A DNA stretch of 64,000 nucleotides from Pollenia angustigena (taxonomy: Eukaryota > Arthropoda > Insecta > Diptera > Polleniidae): the NCBI GenBank assembly GCA_930367215.1, contig OV884059.1:64141393-64205392 (forward strand), read 5' to 3'. Each line of letters starts with the position of its first letter. The stretch's first letter is position 1. The position numbers and the translations under genes are program-made. The notes beneath the pieces were generated by a model that did not search any database, was not told the origin of the DNA, and saw only the letters and a list, made by a program, of their open reading frames with translations. Of the stretch, positions 32,801-46,128 are shown one piece after another.

Positions 32801-35800
32801 TTCGGTGAAGGGTATAAAAAAAATAATTTTTGGGATTGCAGTATTTTGATCATAACTTAGCCATTTTTAAACCGATTTGAAAGATTTAAATACCGACGTG
32901 CTTAGGAAGAAATTTACCATTTACTTGACTTAAAAAGTTTGGACTCGGGAAGATCTATGATTCCCAAAAATGGATATATTAATAAAAAAACATTTTATTT
33001 TGGCCATAACTTTTTTGTGTCTGAACCGATTTTCCCGAGTCTTGTGTAAAATATGTTCTAATAAAAATTTCCAATATTTTGGTATGTAAGTCATATCCAT
33101 AGGACATATGGTAGCCTTAAAATTTAGGTTTTTATACAATTTTTAATTTTTTTTGTACGGGAGGTACCACGCCCACTGCTCCAATCCCTCCCACATTTTG
33201 TAGGATGGTGTGTATTGGCAACCTAATTTTGTGTACCTAGTTTGGAAGATTTGGCTTTTTCCGTTCACCAGATATACAGCAAAAGGTAATAAAAATACAA
33301 CAACAACAAGGGATTTTTTTAAAAAATTAGAGGTAGTCGTGGTTTTTCGCTGATAACTCAGCCATTTTTTAACCGATTTGACAGATTTATATACCGACGT
33401 GTTAAGCAAGAAATTTACCATTTGTTTGTGTTATAAAACTTGGACTCGGGAAGATCCATGGTTACCGAAAATGGGTATTTAAAAAAAAAAATTAAATTTT
33501 GGTCATAACTTTTTTGTATCTGAACCGATTTTCCCGAGTTTTTTATAAAATATGTTCTACTAAAAATTTCCGATATTTTGGTATATAAATCATATCCATA
33601 GGACATATGGCAGCCTTAAAATTTAGGTTTTTATAAAATTTTTAATTTTTTTTGTACGGGAGGTACCACGCCCACTTTTCCAATCCCGCCCACATTTTGT
33701 AGGATGGTGTGTATTGGCAACCTTATTTTGTGTACCTAGTTTGGAAGATTTGGCTTTTTCCGTTCACCAGATATACAGCAAAAAGTAATAAAAATACAAC
33801 AACCACAAGGGATTTTTGGGAAAAATTAGAGGTAGTCGTGGTTTTTTGCTCATATCTCCATTTGTCCATCCATTTGTGGACCGATCTGGCTGAATTTCAA
33901 TAGCAAAATTATAATAAGAATACCTGACAGAAAGATACCCCAACGAAGCTCCCATCATATCTGGGGGCTTCGGAAAACCCATTTCAACAGACAGACGGAC
34001 AGACGGACAACCGGATTTGAACTTCGCTTTTCATAAGGACCCAGAATATATCTACTTTATAGGGTGTAGGATCAATATTGTAGAAATTACAAACGGAATG
34101 ACAAAGTTATATATACCCTTTTACCTTCGGTGAAGGGTATAAAAAAAATAATTTTTGGGATTGCAGTATTTTGATCATAACTTAGCCATTTTTTAAACCG
34201 ATTTGAAAGATTTAAATACCGACGTGCTTAGGAAGAAATTTACCATTTACTTGACTTAAAAAGTTTGGACTCGGGAAGATCTATGATTCCCAAAAATGGA
34301 TATATTAATAAAAAAACATTTTATTTTGGCCATAACTTTTTTGTGTCTGAACCGATTTTCCCGAGTCTTGTGTAAAATATGTTCTAATAAAAATTTCCAA
34401 TATTTTGGTATGTAAGTCATATCCATAGGACATATGGTAGCCTTAAAATTTAGGTTTTTATACAATTTTTAATTTTTTTTGTACGGGAGGTACCACGCCC
34501 ACTGCTCCAATCCCTCCCACATTTTGTAGGATGGTGTGTATTGGCAACCTAATTTTGTGTACCTAGTTTGGAAGATTTGGCTTTTTCCGTTCACCAGATA
34601 TACAGCAAAAGGTAATAAAAATACAACAACAACAAGGGATTTTTTTAAAAAATTAGAGGTAGTCGTGGTTTTTCGCTGATAACTCAGCCATTTTTTAACC
34701 GATTTGACAGATTTATATACCGACGTGTTAAGCAAGAAATTTACCATTTGTTTGTGTTATAAAACTTGGACTCGGGAAGATCCATGGTTACCGAAAATGG
34801 GTATTTAAAAAAAAAAATTAAATTTTGGTCATAACTTTTTTGTATCTGAACCGATTTTCCCGAGTTTTTTATAAAATATGTTCTACTAAAAATTTCCGAT
34901 ATTTTGGTATATAAATCATATCCATAGGACATATGGCAGCCTTAAAATTTAGGTTTTTATAAAATTTTTAATTTTTTTTGTACGGGAGGTACCACGCCCA
35001 CTTTTCCAATCCCGCCCACATTTTGTAGGATGGTGTGTATTGGCAACCTTATTTTGTGTACCTAGTTTGGAAGATTTGGCTTTTTCCGTTCACCAGATAT
35101 ACAGCAAAAAGTAATAAAAATACAACAACCACAAGGGATTTTTGGGAAAAATTAGAGGTAGTCGTGGTTTTTTGCTCATATCTCCATTTGTCCATCCATT
35201 TGTGGACCGATCTGGCTGAATTTCAATAGCAAAATTATAATAAGAATACCTGACAGAAAGATACCCCAACGAAGCTCCCATCATATCTGGGGGCTTCGGA
35301 AAACCCATTTCAACAGACAGACGGACAGACGGACAGACGGACAACCGGATTTGAACTTCGCTTTTCATAAGGACCCAGAATATATCTACTTTATAGGGTG
35401 TAGGATCAATATTGTAGAAATTACAAACGGAATGACAAAGTTATATATACCCTTTTACCTTCGGTGAAGGGTATAAAAAAAATAATTTTTGGGATTGCAG
35501 TATTTTGATCATAACTTAGCCATTTTTAAACCGATTTGAAAGATTTAAATACCGACGTGCTTAGGAAGAAATTTACCATTTACTTGACTTAAAAAGTTTG
35601 GACTCGGGAAGATCTATGATTCCCAAAAATGGATATTTTAATAAAAAAACATTTTATTTTGGCCATAACTTTTTTGTGTCTGAACCGATTTTCCCGAGTC
35701 TTGTGTAAAATATGTTCTAATAAAAATTTCCAATATTTTGGTGTGTAAGTCATATCCATAGGACATATGGTAGCCTTAAAATTTAGGTTTTTATACAATT

Positions 35801-38800
35801 TTTAATTTTTTTTGTACGGGAGGTACCACGCCCACTGCTCCAATCCCGCCCACATTTTGTAGGATGGTGTGTATTGGCAACCTAATTTTGTGTACATAGT
35901 TTGGAAGATTTGGCTTTTTCCGTTCACCAGATATACAGCAAAAGGTAATAAAAATACAACAACAACAAGGGATTTTTTAAAAAATTAGAGGTAGTCGTGG
36001 TTTTTCGCTGATAACTCAGCCATTTTTTAACCGATTTGACAGATTTATATACCGACGTGTTAAGCAAGAAATTTACCATTTGTTTGTGTTATAAAACTTG
36101 GACTCGGGAAGATCCATGGTTACCGAAAATGGGTATTTAAAAAAAAAAAATTAAATTTTGGTCATAACTTTTTTGTATCTGAACCGATTTTCCCGAGTTT
36201 TTTATAAAATATGTTCTACTAAAAATTTCCGATATTTTGGTATATAAATTATATCCATAGGACATATGGCAGCCTTAAAATTTAGGTTTTTATAAAATTT
36301 TTAATTTTTTTTGTACGGGAGGTACCACGCCCACTTTTCCAATCCCGCCCACATTTTGTAGGATGGTGTGTATTGGCAACCTTATTTTGTGTACCTAGTT
36401 TGGGAGATTTGGCTTTTTCCGTTCACCAGATATACAGCAAAAAGTAATAAAAATACAACAACCACAAGGGATTTTTGGGAAAAATTAGAGGTAGTCGTGG
36501 TTTTTTGCTCATATCTCAGCCATTTGTGGACCGATCTGGCTGAATTTCAATAGCAAAATTATAATAAGAATACCTGACAGAAAGATACCCCAACGAAGCT
36601 CCCATCATATCTGGGGGCTTCGGAAAACCCATTTCAACAGACAGACGGACAGACGGACAACCGGATTTGAACTTCGCTTTTCATAAGGACCCAGAATATA
36701 TCTACTTTATAGGGTGTAGGATCAATATTGTAGAAATTACAAACGGAATGACAAAGTTATATATACCCTTTTACCTTCGGTGAAGGGTATAAAAAAAATA
36801 ATTTTTGGGATTGCAGTATTTTGATCATAACTTAGCCATTTTTAAACCGATTTGAAAGATTTAAATACCGACGTGCTTAGGAAGAAATTTACCATTTACT
36901 TGACTTAAAAAGTTTGGACTCGGGAAGATCTATGATTCCCAAAAATGGATATTTTAATAAAAAAACATTTTATTTTGGCCATAACTTTTTTGTGTCTGAA
37001 CCGATTTTCCCGAGTCTTGTGTAAAATATGTTCTAATAAAAATTTCCAATATTTTGGTGTGTAAGTCATATCCATAGGACATATGGTAGCCTTAAAATTT
37101 AGGTTTTTATACAATTTTTAATTTTTTTTGTACGGGAGGTACCACGCCCACTGCTCCAATCCCGCCCACATTTTGTAGGATGGTGTGTATTGGCAACCTA
37201 ATTTTGTGTACATAGTTTGGAAGATTTGGCTTTTTCCGTTCACCAGATATACAGCAAAAGGTAATAAAAATACAACAACAAGGGATTTTTTAAAAAATTA
37301 GAGGTAGTCGTGGTTTTTCGCTGATAACTCAGCCATTTTTTAACCGATTTGACAGATTTATATACCGACGTGTTAAGCAAGAAATTTACCATTTGTTTGT
37401 GTTATAAAACTTGGACTCGGGAAGATCCATGGTTACCGAAAATGGGTATTTAAAAAAAAAAAATTAAATTTTGGTCATAACTTTTTTGTATCTGAACCGA
37501 TTTTCCCGAGTTTTTTATAAAATATGTTCTACTAAAAATTTCCGATATTTTGGTATATAAATTATATCCATAGGACATATGGCAGCCTTAAAATTTAGGT
37601 TTTTATAAAATTTTTAATTTTTTTTGTACGGGAGGTACCACGCCCACTTTTCCAATCCCGCCCACATTTTGTAGGATGGTGTGTATTGGCAACCTTATTT
37701 TGTGTACCTAGTTTGGGAGATTTGGCTTTTTCCGTTCACCAGATATACAGCAAAAAGTAATAAAAATACAACAACCACAAGGGATTTTTGGGAAAAATTA
37801 GAGGTAGTCGTGGTTTTTTGCTCATATCTCAGCCATTTGTGAACCGATCTGGCTGAATTTCAATAGCAAAATTATAATAAGAATACCTGACAGAAAGATA
37901 CCCCAACGAAGCTCCCATCATATCTGGGGGCTTCGGAAAACCCATTTCAACAGACAGACGGACAGACGGACAACCGGATTTGAACTTCGCTTTTCATAAG
38001 GACCCAGAATATATCTACTTTATAGGGTGTAGGATCAATATTGTAGAAATTACAAACGGAATGACAAAGTTATATATACCCTTTTACCTTCGGTGAAGGG
38101 TATAAAAAAAATAATTTTTGGGATTGCAGTATTTTGATCATAACTTAGCCATTTTTAAACCGATTTGAAAGATTTAAATACCGACGTGCTTAGGAAGAAA
38201 TTTACCATTTACTTGACTTAAAAAGTTTGGACTCGGGAAGATCTATGATTCCCAAAAATGGATATTTTAATAAAAAAACATTTTATTTTGGCCATAACTT
38301 TTTTGTGTCTGAACCGATTTTCCCGAGTCTTGTGTAAAATATGTTCTAATAAAAATTTCCAATATTTTGGTATGTAAGTCATATCCATAGGACATATGGT
38401 AGCCTTAAAATTTAGGTTTTTATACAATTTTTAATTTTTTTTGTACGGGAGGTACCACGCCCACTGCTCCAATCCCGCCCACATTTTGTAGGATGGTGTG
38501 TATTGGCAACCTAATTTTGTGTACATAGTTTGGAAGATTTGGCTTTTTCCGTTCACCAGATATACAGCAAAAGGTAATAAAAATACAACAACAACAAGGG
38601 ATTTTTTTAAAAAATTAGAGGTAGTCGTGGTTTTTCGCTGATAACTCAGCCATTTTTTAACCGATTTGACAGATTTATATACCGACGTGTTAAGCAAGAA
38701 ATTTACCATTTGTTTGTGTTATAAAACTTGGACTCGGGAAGATCCATGGTTACCAAAAATGGGTATTTAAAAAAAAAAAATTAAATTTTGGTCATAACTT

Positions 38801-39425
38801 TTTTGTATCTGAACCGATTTTCCCGAGTTTTTTATAAAATATGTTCTACTAAAAATTTCCGATATTTTGGTATATAAATCATATCCATAGGACATATGGC
38901 AGCCTTAAAATTTAGGTTTTTATAAAATTTTTAATTTTTTTTGTACGGGAGGTACCACGCCCACTTTTCCAATCCCGCCCACATTTTGTAGGATGGTGTG
39001 TATTGGCAACCTTATTTTGTGTACCTAGTTTGGAAGATTTGGCTTTTTCCGTTCACCAGATATACAGCAAAAAGTAATAAAAATACAACAACCACAAGGG
39101 ATTTTTGGGAAAAATTAGAGGTAGTCGTGGTTTTTTGCTCATATCTCAGCCATTTGTGGACCGATCTGGCTGAATTTCAATAGCAAAATTATAATAAGAA
39201 TACCTGACAGAAAGATACCCCAACGAAGCTCCCATCATATCTGGGGGCTTCGGAAAACCCATTTCAACAGACAGACGGACAGACGGACAGACGGACAGAC
39301 GGACAGACGGACAACCGGATTTGAACTTCGCTTTTCATAAGGACCCAGAATATATCTACTTTATAGGGTGTAGGATCAATATTGTAGAAATTACAAACGG
39401 AATGACAAAGTTATATATACCCTTT
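29870..39425 (+). repeat. 1.3-kb satellite array, seven units
   Basis: Units start (CATTTTATTTTGGCCATAAC) at 29874, 31169, 32991, 34317, 35650, 36966 and 38279. Periods are 1295, 1822, 1326, 1333, 1316 and 1313 bp. Each unit is a dimer of related halves. Half A has CACTGCTCC and ACAACAACAAGG. Half B has CACTTTTCC and ACAACCACAAGG and ends with a CAGACGGA microsatellite and the hairpin TACCTTCGGTGAAGGGTATA. The 1822-bp unit carries an extra A-type half. Neighbouring units share private variants, and the microsatellite number varies (3, 3, 2, 3, 2, 2, 5 along the array). The short frames that recur in each unit have no protein features. The last unit breaks off at 39425. Confidence 0.95.
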
Positions 39426-39607
39426 TAATTTTTAATAATTTTTTTTTTTTTTGTATAGAGTATAAAAATTCAATAAAAACGAACATTTTTGTACACAATA
39501 GTTGATATATCAAAAATCCCGGGATTAATAAAAATAAATCCCAGGATTCGGGTTTTGTCAATCCCGAAAAATCCCGGGATTTCGGGATTTCCCGTTGGGC
39601 ATCCCTA
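39426..39607 (+). mobile_element. Right-hand remnant of hAT MITE
   Basis: Corresponds to 45947-46128 of the complete MITE. Ends GGGCATCCCTA with one copy of its target duplication ATACTGAC at 39608-39615. The left end and the other duplication are missing; satellite sequence joins directly at 39425/39426. Confidence 0.9.
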
Positions 39608-42007
39608 ATACTGACACTACAATTTTACAATTATTAATTTGACAGAAGCCCACATTCATTCTCAGGGAGATCGTGTGTTACTTATTCAAGCTATTTTTAC
39701 TTTGTGTGAGGTGAATATTTGGTTGGAAAAAAGAATATGCAAAATCGGAATCATATTAACATTAACAGAACACACACTCGCTCACTCTACTCGTATTAAA
39801 AAAAACTATTTAGTAAAATTTAAAAAGTAATTAGAATTTAAGTTTGAACATTATTTATTAAATAATCGTAAATTTCATCATCATTAAAATTTTAAATGGC
39901 AACGTGTAGCATGGCAGTGGTGTAAGCCAGAAAATTGTGTGAAGTTTTGTTCATTTCGCTTGAGTAAACGAATAAAACACGCACGCACTCTCTTTCGAAC
40001 GATGTAAAAAGGAAAAAAGGAAGTGGAAGGAAAAACCCGTAAACGAAGAATAGAATGATGAAATGTTCATACACACACAAACACACATCTATGCACAAGC
40101 GCTCCTCTAAATATGAGATTGTTGTTTCTCTGACATTCTTATTTTAACTGTTAAATAGAATAAATAAGAATAAGTTTGTGTGTTTATAACTGACAGAGTG
40201 GCAAATACATTTAAAAGTATTTCTTCATGGTACAACCAACATTCTCGCTTACAATGTAACACACAATTATCGCACAAAGTTCATCTGAAGGATAAACAGC
40301 AACAAACGCAAGAGAAAAACAAAAAAAAAAAGTGGAAGTGGAAGTGGCATTGTAAAATAAAAAACGTTATGACACAACCAACACACACGCACAAATACAA
40401 ACCATCAAGGACAACGATTTTTTTTTTTTTTTTCTTATACTCAATGGAATATTGGTAAAGGACTAATTAATATCAACCAACTGTCTAGTATTTGTTTCTC
40501 TTTTCTGTTTTTCACGTTTTATTATCTTATTGAACTCATGGATGTTGTTGTAAATCAAGGAATAACTGTGTGTTTGTATGTTTTTATTGTACTGGTATAA
40601 AAAAGTCAATTAAATATTAATGCTGTGTAGTAGTATTTTATTGGTTTAGGATGATTTGCTTTTAAATCATTTAAATGAACTCCACATGCTTTAATCTTTT
40701 ATTATTTTTAATCAAATTTAGGGCAGAAACCGGGTTTTTATTGTTGGATAGATCTGGAAGCGTTAAGCATTGGCCCTTAAAAAAAGTGCATGACTTTGGG
40801 CAAAACTGGGAGACACGGGTCTTATATCACGTAGAGTTGTCCTTATATGGTTATTTTTGCATGACTTCAAAATTACACACAGTGATACACAAAAACATGC
40901 GTATTTGAGAACATAAATTTATGAATTATGCGGACTCAAAAAATTTTGCGTTTTCAATTAGAACACACTGCTTTCAGCAGCCATATTTGTTTGTGCTATT
41001 ATTTTAATTTTTACTACCTTGTGAATCGCCCGAAAGAATAACTTTATTGATTTGCATTATATTAATTTTCTTCCACAAATCATGTATTTATCGTTGGAAA
41101 AAATAAAAAACAATTTTGTTCCGTTTAATTCAAATTGATTCAAAACTCGCAAAAATGTTAAAATAGATTATACAAATGCATGTTTTACTTATACAACGTA
41201 TACATATGTATGTAAATACATATGTTTACCCTGCAAACAATTTCCATCGCCGAATCACCACGCGAATCGCGGTACACGAATCTTGTGCCGGTTTTCGCGA
41301 TTCGCCAGAGGATCGCATTTAGCTTCCACGCGATGCATCGCTGCGATGTTAGACAATTTGCCGGCGATGAAAATTGCTTTCAGGGATATATTACAATAAC
41401 ACACCTTTCACAAATCACTTGCTCAACTGGAATGACAATTTTGCTGATTGCCCTTGAAACCAAATATTAATTTTCCCGTTACCTTAACAAAACAACAAGA
41501 AAAAAAAATTCCATCGAAAGTTATAAAAAAACACTGATGATTGCCGCTACTTGTGTGCGCTCGCATATTCATCGCCTAGTTGTAAGGCGTAGGCGATGGT
41601 TAGCGATTCGTATTCCCTGAATGGGATCGCGTAATCATCGCCAAACAAGCAATCGCCAAAAAATTTCAGAAATGTTTGGAGGGTATGTGTTTGTGATATC
41701 GTACATGATTATGTTAGTGCGTTTATGTAATTGTTGTTCCAGTTGTAGCATGTAACTTACTATAATACATTCTCAAACCGTCACTCACCCAGCGGGTGTC
41801 CTTATTTCATAAATATTTTATTTATTTATGCATATTGATTTTAATTTAATAATTTGGAACAGATTCCATTTATTGGTAATGCTTTTGTGTAGGTGTAGAT
41901 TTTAATAGAACCATTTTTCCAATTGTGCTGCTGCTTCTACTACTGTTTCATCGTCTTTGTAAAAATTATACAATATTTGTAAACTTAAAACACACACACA
42001 TATCAGT

Positions 42008-42760
42008 CCAGTTGGCCAGATTGCCGTTGGCGACATCGTCGTCAATGATGTATGCACGACTTGTCCCCCGTTGTTTAGGTTTTCTAGAAGACAGTTTACA
42101 GGAAATCGTCGTGCACGACTGTTTGAGCGACGTTGTCTTGTAAGTTGTCTTCTATTTAGCTTTGTGTGGGACAGTATGAGCGACTTTGTCTTATAAGTTG
42201 TCGCCTATTAAACTCTATGTGGGACAGTATGAGCGACACTGTCTTATAAGTTGTCTTGTATAAAAGCTACTGACGACAAAGTTTTCTTGAATGCTATTCA
42301 ATCACTTGCTTGGTTTTCTTTAAATTCTCACATTCTTTTTTTTTTAATTGTTGATTTAAATACCTACAAAAAATTTACAAATTAGTTCTAAACAATACAA
42401 CCAAAAATGATGATGAAATTATTCGCGGGCGGGAAAATGGATTACATGGAGTTGCGCATAGGAGTTGAATATAAAACATATAACAGAAATTAAAATTTAA
42501 ACTATACTAAAAAACTGTCTGAATTAGATAACCATATAATAATTTTTGTCGTGGACGTCAAAATAGACGACATTGTCATGCAGGTAGTCGTTAATGATAA
42601 AGTAGGCGACATTGTCTTTCTTTGTGTCGTGCACGATTTTCGCGACACTTGTTCGAAAATGTCGTTGACGATTTGTTCCCGCTGTCCCTCACATGTCGTG
42701 CAGAAATTAACATTGTCGTGCATCCGTCTTCTAAGATGTCTTAAGGACGGGGCCAACTGG
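42008..42760 (+). mobile_element. GTCG-rich non-autonomous element
   Basis: Ends are CCAGTTGGCC at 42008 and its reverse complement GGCCAACTGG at 42760. GTATGCACGAC and GGATGCACGAC occur at matching places inside each end. The body is full of GTCG/CGAC words and has about three ~60-bp repeats (42110-42270) with GACAGTATGAGCGAC and GTCTTATAAGTTGTC. No coding capacity and no clear target duplication. A second copy lies in the duplicated segment and a diverged relative at 20480-20742. Confidence 0.7.
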
Positions 42761-42778
42761 TAGACGTATCTACTCATA

Positions 42779-45591
42779 TTTTTGGTCATAACTTTTTTGT
42801 ATCTGAACCGATTTTCCCGAGTTTTTTATAAAATATGTTCTACTAAAAATTTCCGATATTTTGGTATATAAATCATATCCATAGGACATATGGCAGCCTT
42901 AAAATTTAGGTTTTTATAAAATTTTTAATTTTTTTTGTACGGGAGGTACCACGCCCACTTTTCCAATCCCGCCCACATTTTGTAGGATGGTGTGTATTGG
43001 CAACCTTATTTTGTGTACCTAGTTTGGAAGATTTGGCTTTTTCCGTTCACCAGATATACAGCAAAAAGTAATAAAAATACAACAACCACAAGGGATTTTT
43101 GGGAAAAATTAGAGGTAGTCGTGGTTTTTTGCTCATATCTCAGCCATTTGTGGACCGATCTGGCTGAATTTCAATAGCAAAATTATAATAAGAATACCTG
43201 ACAGAAAGATACCCCAACGAAGCTCCCATCATATCTGGGGGCTTCGGAAAACCCATTTCAACAGACAGACGGACAGACGGACAGACGGACAGACGGACAA
43301 CCGGATTTGAACTTCGCTTTTCATAAGGACCCAGAATATATCTACTTTATAGGGTGTAGGATCAATATTGTAGAAATTACAAACGGAATGACAAAGTTAT
43401 ATATACCCTTTTACCTTCGGTGAAGGGTATAAAAAAAATAATTTTTGGGATTGCAGTATTTTGATCATAACTTAGCCATTTTTAAACCGATTTGAAAGAT
43501 TTAAATACCGACGTGCTTAGGAAGAAATTTACCATTTACTTGACTTAAAAAGTTTGGACTCGGGAAGATCTATGATTCCCAAAAATGGATATTTTAATAA
43601 AAAAACATTTTATTTTGGCCATAACTTTTTTGTGTCTGAACCGATTTTCCCGAGTCTTGTGTAAAATATGTTCTAATAAAAATTTCCAATATTTTGGTAT
43701 GCAAGTCATATCCATAGGACATATGGTAGCCTTAAAATTTAGGTTTTTATACAATTTTTAATTTTTTTTGTACGGGAGGTACCACGCCCACTGCTCCAAT
43801 CCCGCCCACATTTTGTAGGATGGTGTGTATTGGCAACCTAATTTTGTGTACATAGTTTGGAAGATTTGGCTTTTTCCGTTCACCAGATATACAGCAAAAG
43901 GTAATAAAAATACAACAACAACAAGGGATTTTTTTTAAAAAATTAGAGGTAGTCGTGGTTTTTCGCTGATAACTCAGCCATTTTTTTAACCGATTTGACA
44001 GATTTATATACCGACGTGTTAAGCAAGAAATTTACCATTTGTTTGTGTTATAAAACTTGGACTCGGGAAGATCCATGGTTACCGAAAATGGGTATTTAAA
44101 AAAAAAAAATTAAATTTTGGTCATAACTTTTTTGTATCTGAACCGATTTTCCCGAGTTTTTTATAAAATATGTTCTACTAAAAATTTCCGATATTTTGGT
44201 ATATAAATCATATCCATAGGACATATGGCAGCCTTAAAATTTAGGTTTTTATAAAATTTTTAATTTTTTTTGTACGGGAGGTACCACGCCCACTTTTCCA
44301 ATCCCGCCCACATTTTGTAGGATGGTGTGTATTGGCAACCTTATTTTGTGTACCTAGTTTGGAAGATTTGGCTTTTTCCGTTCACCAGATATACAGCAAA
44401 AAGTAATAAAAATACAACAACCACAAGGGATTTTTGGGAAAAATTAGAGGTAGTCGTGGTTTTTTGCTCATATCTCAGCCATTTGTGGACCGATCTGGCT
44501 GAATTTCAATAGCAAAATTATAATAAGAATACCTGACAGAAAGATACCCCAACGAAGCTCCCATCATATCTGGGGGCTTCGGAAAACCCATTTCAACAGA
44601 CAGACGGACAGACGGACAGACGGACAGACGGACAACCGGATTTGAACTTCGCTTTTCATAAGGACCCAGAATATATCTACTTTATAGGGTGTAGGATCAA
44701 TATTGTAGAAATTACAAACGGAATGACAAAGTTATATATACCCTTTTACCTTCGGTGAAGGGTATAAAAAAAATAATTTTTGGGATTGCAGTATTTTGAT
44801 CATAACTTAGCCATTTTTAAACCGATTTGAAAGATTTAAATACCGACGTGCTTAGGAAGAAATTTACCATTTACTTGACTTAAAAAGTTTGGACTCGGGA
44901 AGATCTATGATTCCCAAAAATGGGTATTTAAAAAAAAAAAATTAAATTTTGGTCATAACTTTTTTGTATCTGAACCGATTTTCCCGAGTTTTTTATAAAA
45001 TATGTTCTACTAAAAATTTCCGATATTTTGGTATATAAATCATATCCATAGGACATATGGCAGCCTTAAAATTTAGGTTTTTATAAAATTTTTAATTTTT
45101 TTTGTACGGGAGGTACCACGCCCACTTTTCCAATCCCGCCCACATTTTGTAGGATGGTGTGTATTGGCAACCTTATTTTGTGTACCTAGTTTGGAAGATT
45201 TGGCTTTTTCCGTTCACCAGATATACAGCAAAAAGTAATAAAAATACAACAACCACAAGGGATTTTTGGGAAAAATTAGAGGTAGTCGTGGTTTTTTGCT
45301 CATATCTCAGCCATTTGTGGACCGATCTGGCTGAATTTCAATAGCAAAATTATAATAAGAATACCTGACAGAAAGATACCCCAACGAAGCTCCCATCATA
45401 TCTGGGGGCTTCGGAAAACCCATTTCAACAGACAGACGGACAGACGGACAACCGGATTTGAACTTCGCTTTTCATAAGGACCCAGAATATATCTACTTTA
45501 TAGGGTGTAGGATCAATATTGTAGAAATTACAAACGGAATGACAAAGTTATATATACCCTTTTACCTTCGGTGAAGGGTATAAAAAGATAG
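42779..45591 (+). repeat. 1.3-kb satellite, second array
   Basis: Starts in the middle of a B half at TTTTGGTCATAAC, then a complete A+B unit (A from 43606, B from about 44100), then a lone B half from about 44920 to 45591. The lone B half is joined to the end of the previous unit inside the shared stretch around CCCAAAAATGGGTATTT, a clean sign of unequal recombination between homologous half-unit boundaries. CAGACGGA copy numbers are 4, 4 and 2. Confidence 0.95.
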
Positions 45592-45776
45592 TGACGCAAA
45601 CGAAATTTTCGTGGTCGGTATAGATATAGTCTAGAAATTTGGAAAAAAAATTGACTGCGGAATCGAAGCATGCTTTTGAACTAATCTGGGTGTGCTGAAT
45701 TCGAATCTGGCATAAAAATTAGGCTTCACGTCTTGTTCATTTGTTATCGCATGCTTGCAATACTGTAAAACAGTCA
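45592..45776. other. Single-copy spacer
   Basis: Between the satellite and the MITE. Present only here, not next to duplication copy 1. No gene seen. Confidence 0.6.
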
Positions 45777-45784
45777 ATACTGAC

Positions 45785-46128
45785 TAGGAATGCCAATCGG
45801 GAATGATTTTAGAAAATCCCGGGATTTCGGGATTTTTCGGGATTTTTTTTTAAATAAACAACACTTTTTATTTATTTATGAATTTTCATATATATTTTTA
45901 AAAAAGAAAAATAAAAATTACAAAAATAAAAAGAACAACTGAAATATAATTTTTAATAATTTTTTTTTTTTTTGTATAGAGTATAAAAATTCAATAAAAA
46001 CGAACATTTTTGTACACAATAGTTGATATATCAAAAATCCCGGGATTAATAAAAATAAATCCCAGGATTCGGGTTTTGTCAATCCCGAAAAATCCCGGGA
46101 TTTCGGGATTTCCCGTTGGGCATCCCTA
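45785..46128. mobile_element. Complete hAT-type MITE (344 bp)
   Basis: Ends are TAGGAATGCC at 45785 and the reverse complement of TAGGGATGCCC at 46128. They are flanked by the exact 8-bp duplication ATACTGAC (45777-45784 and 46129-46136). The interior has repeated ATCCCGGGATT and TCGGGATTTC words. Target size and ends fit hAT; no coding capacity. Confidence 0.9.

Larger units (their letters stand above)
39426..42778 (+). repeat. Segmental duplication, copy 1
   Basis: This 3353-bp segment recurs at 45947-49299 with a constant offset of 6521 bp; every landmark I compared matches without an indel. Copy 1 is bounded on both sides by the 1.3-kb satellite. Its left junction lies inside a hAT MITE, whose right part only (39426-39607) is kept, so copy 1 lost the left part. 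It contains AT-rich non-coding DNA, a stretch rich in ATCGC/GCGAT words (about 41240-41680) and the GTCG-rich element at 42008-42760. Frames of up to 95 codons occur but show no protein features. Confidence 0.95.

Noticed and set aside
29870..45591. Recurring short frames (60-92 codons) in every satellite unit, on both strands
   Set aside because: They recur only because the DNA recurs. Substitutions and indels between units alter them freely, they have no domain, and several lack an ATG context.
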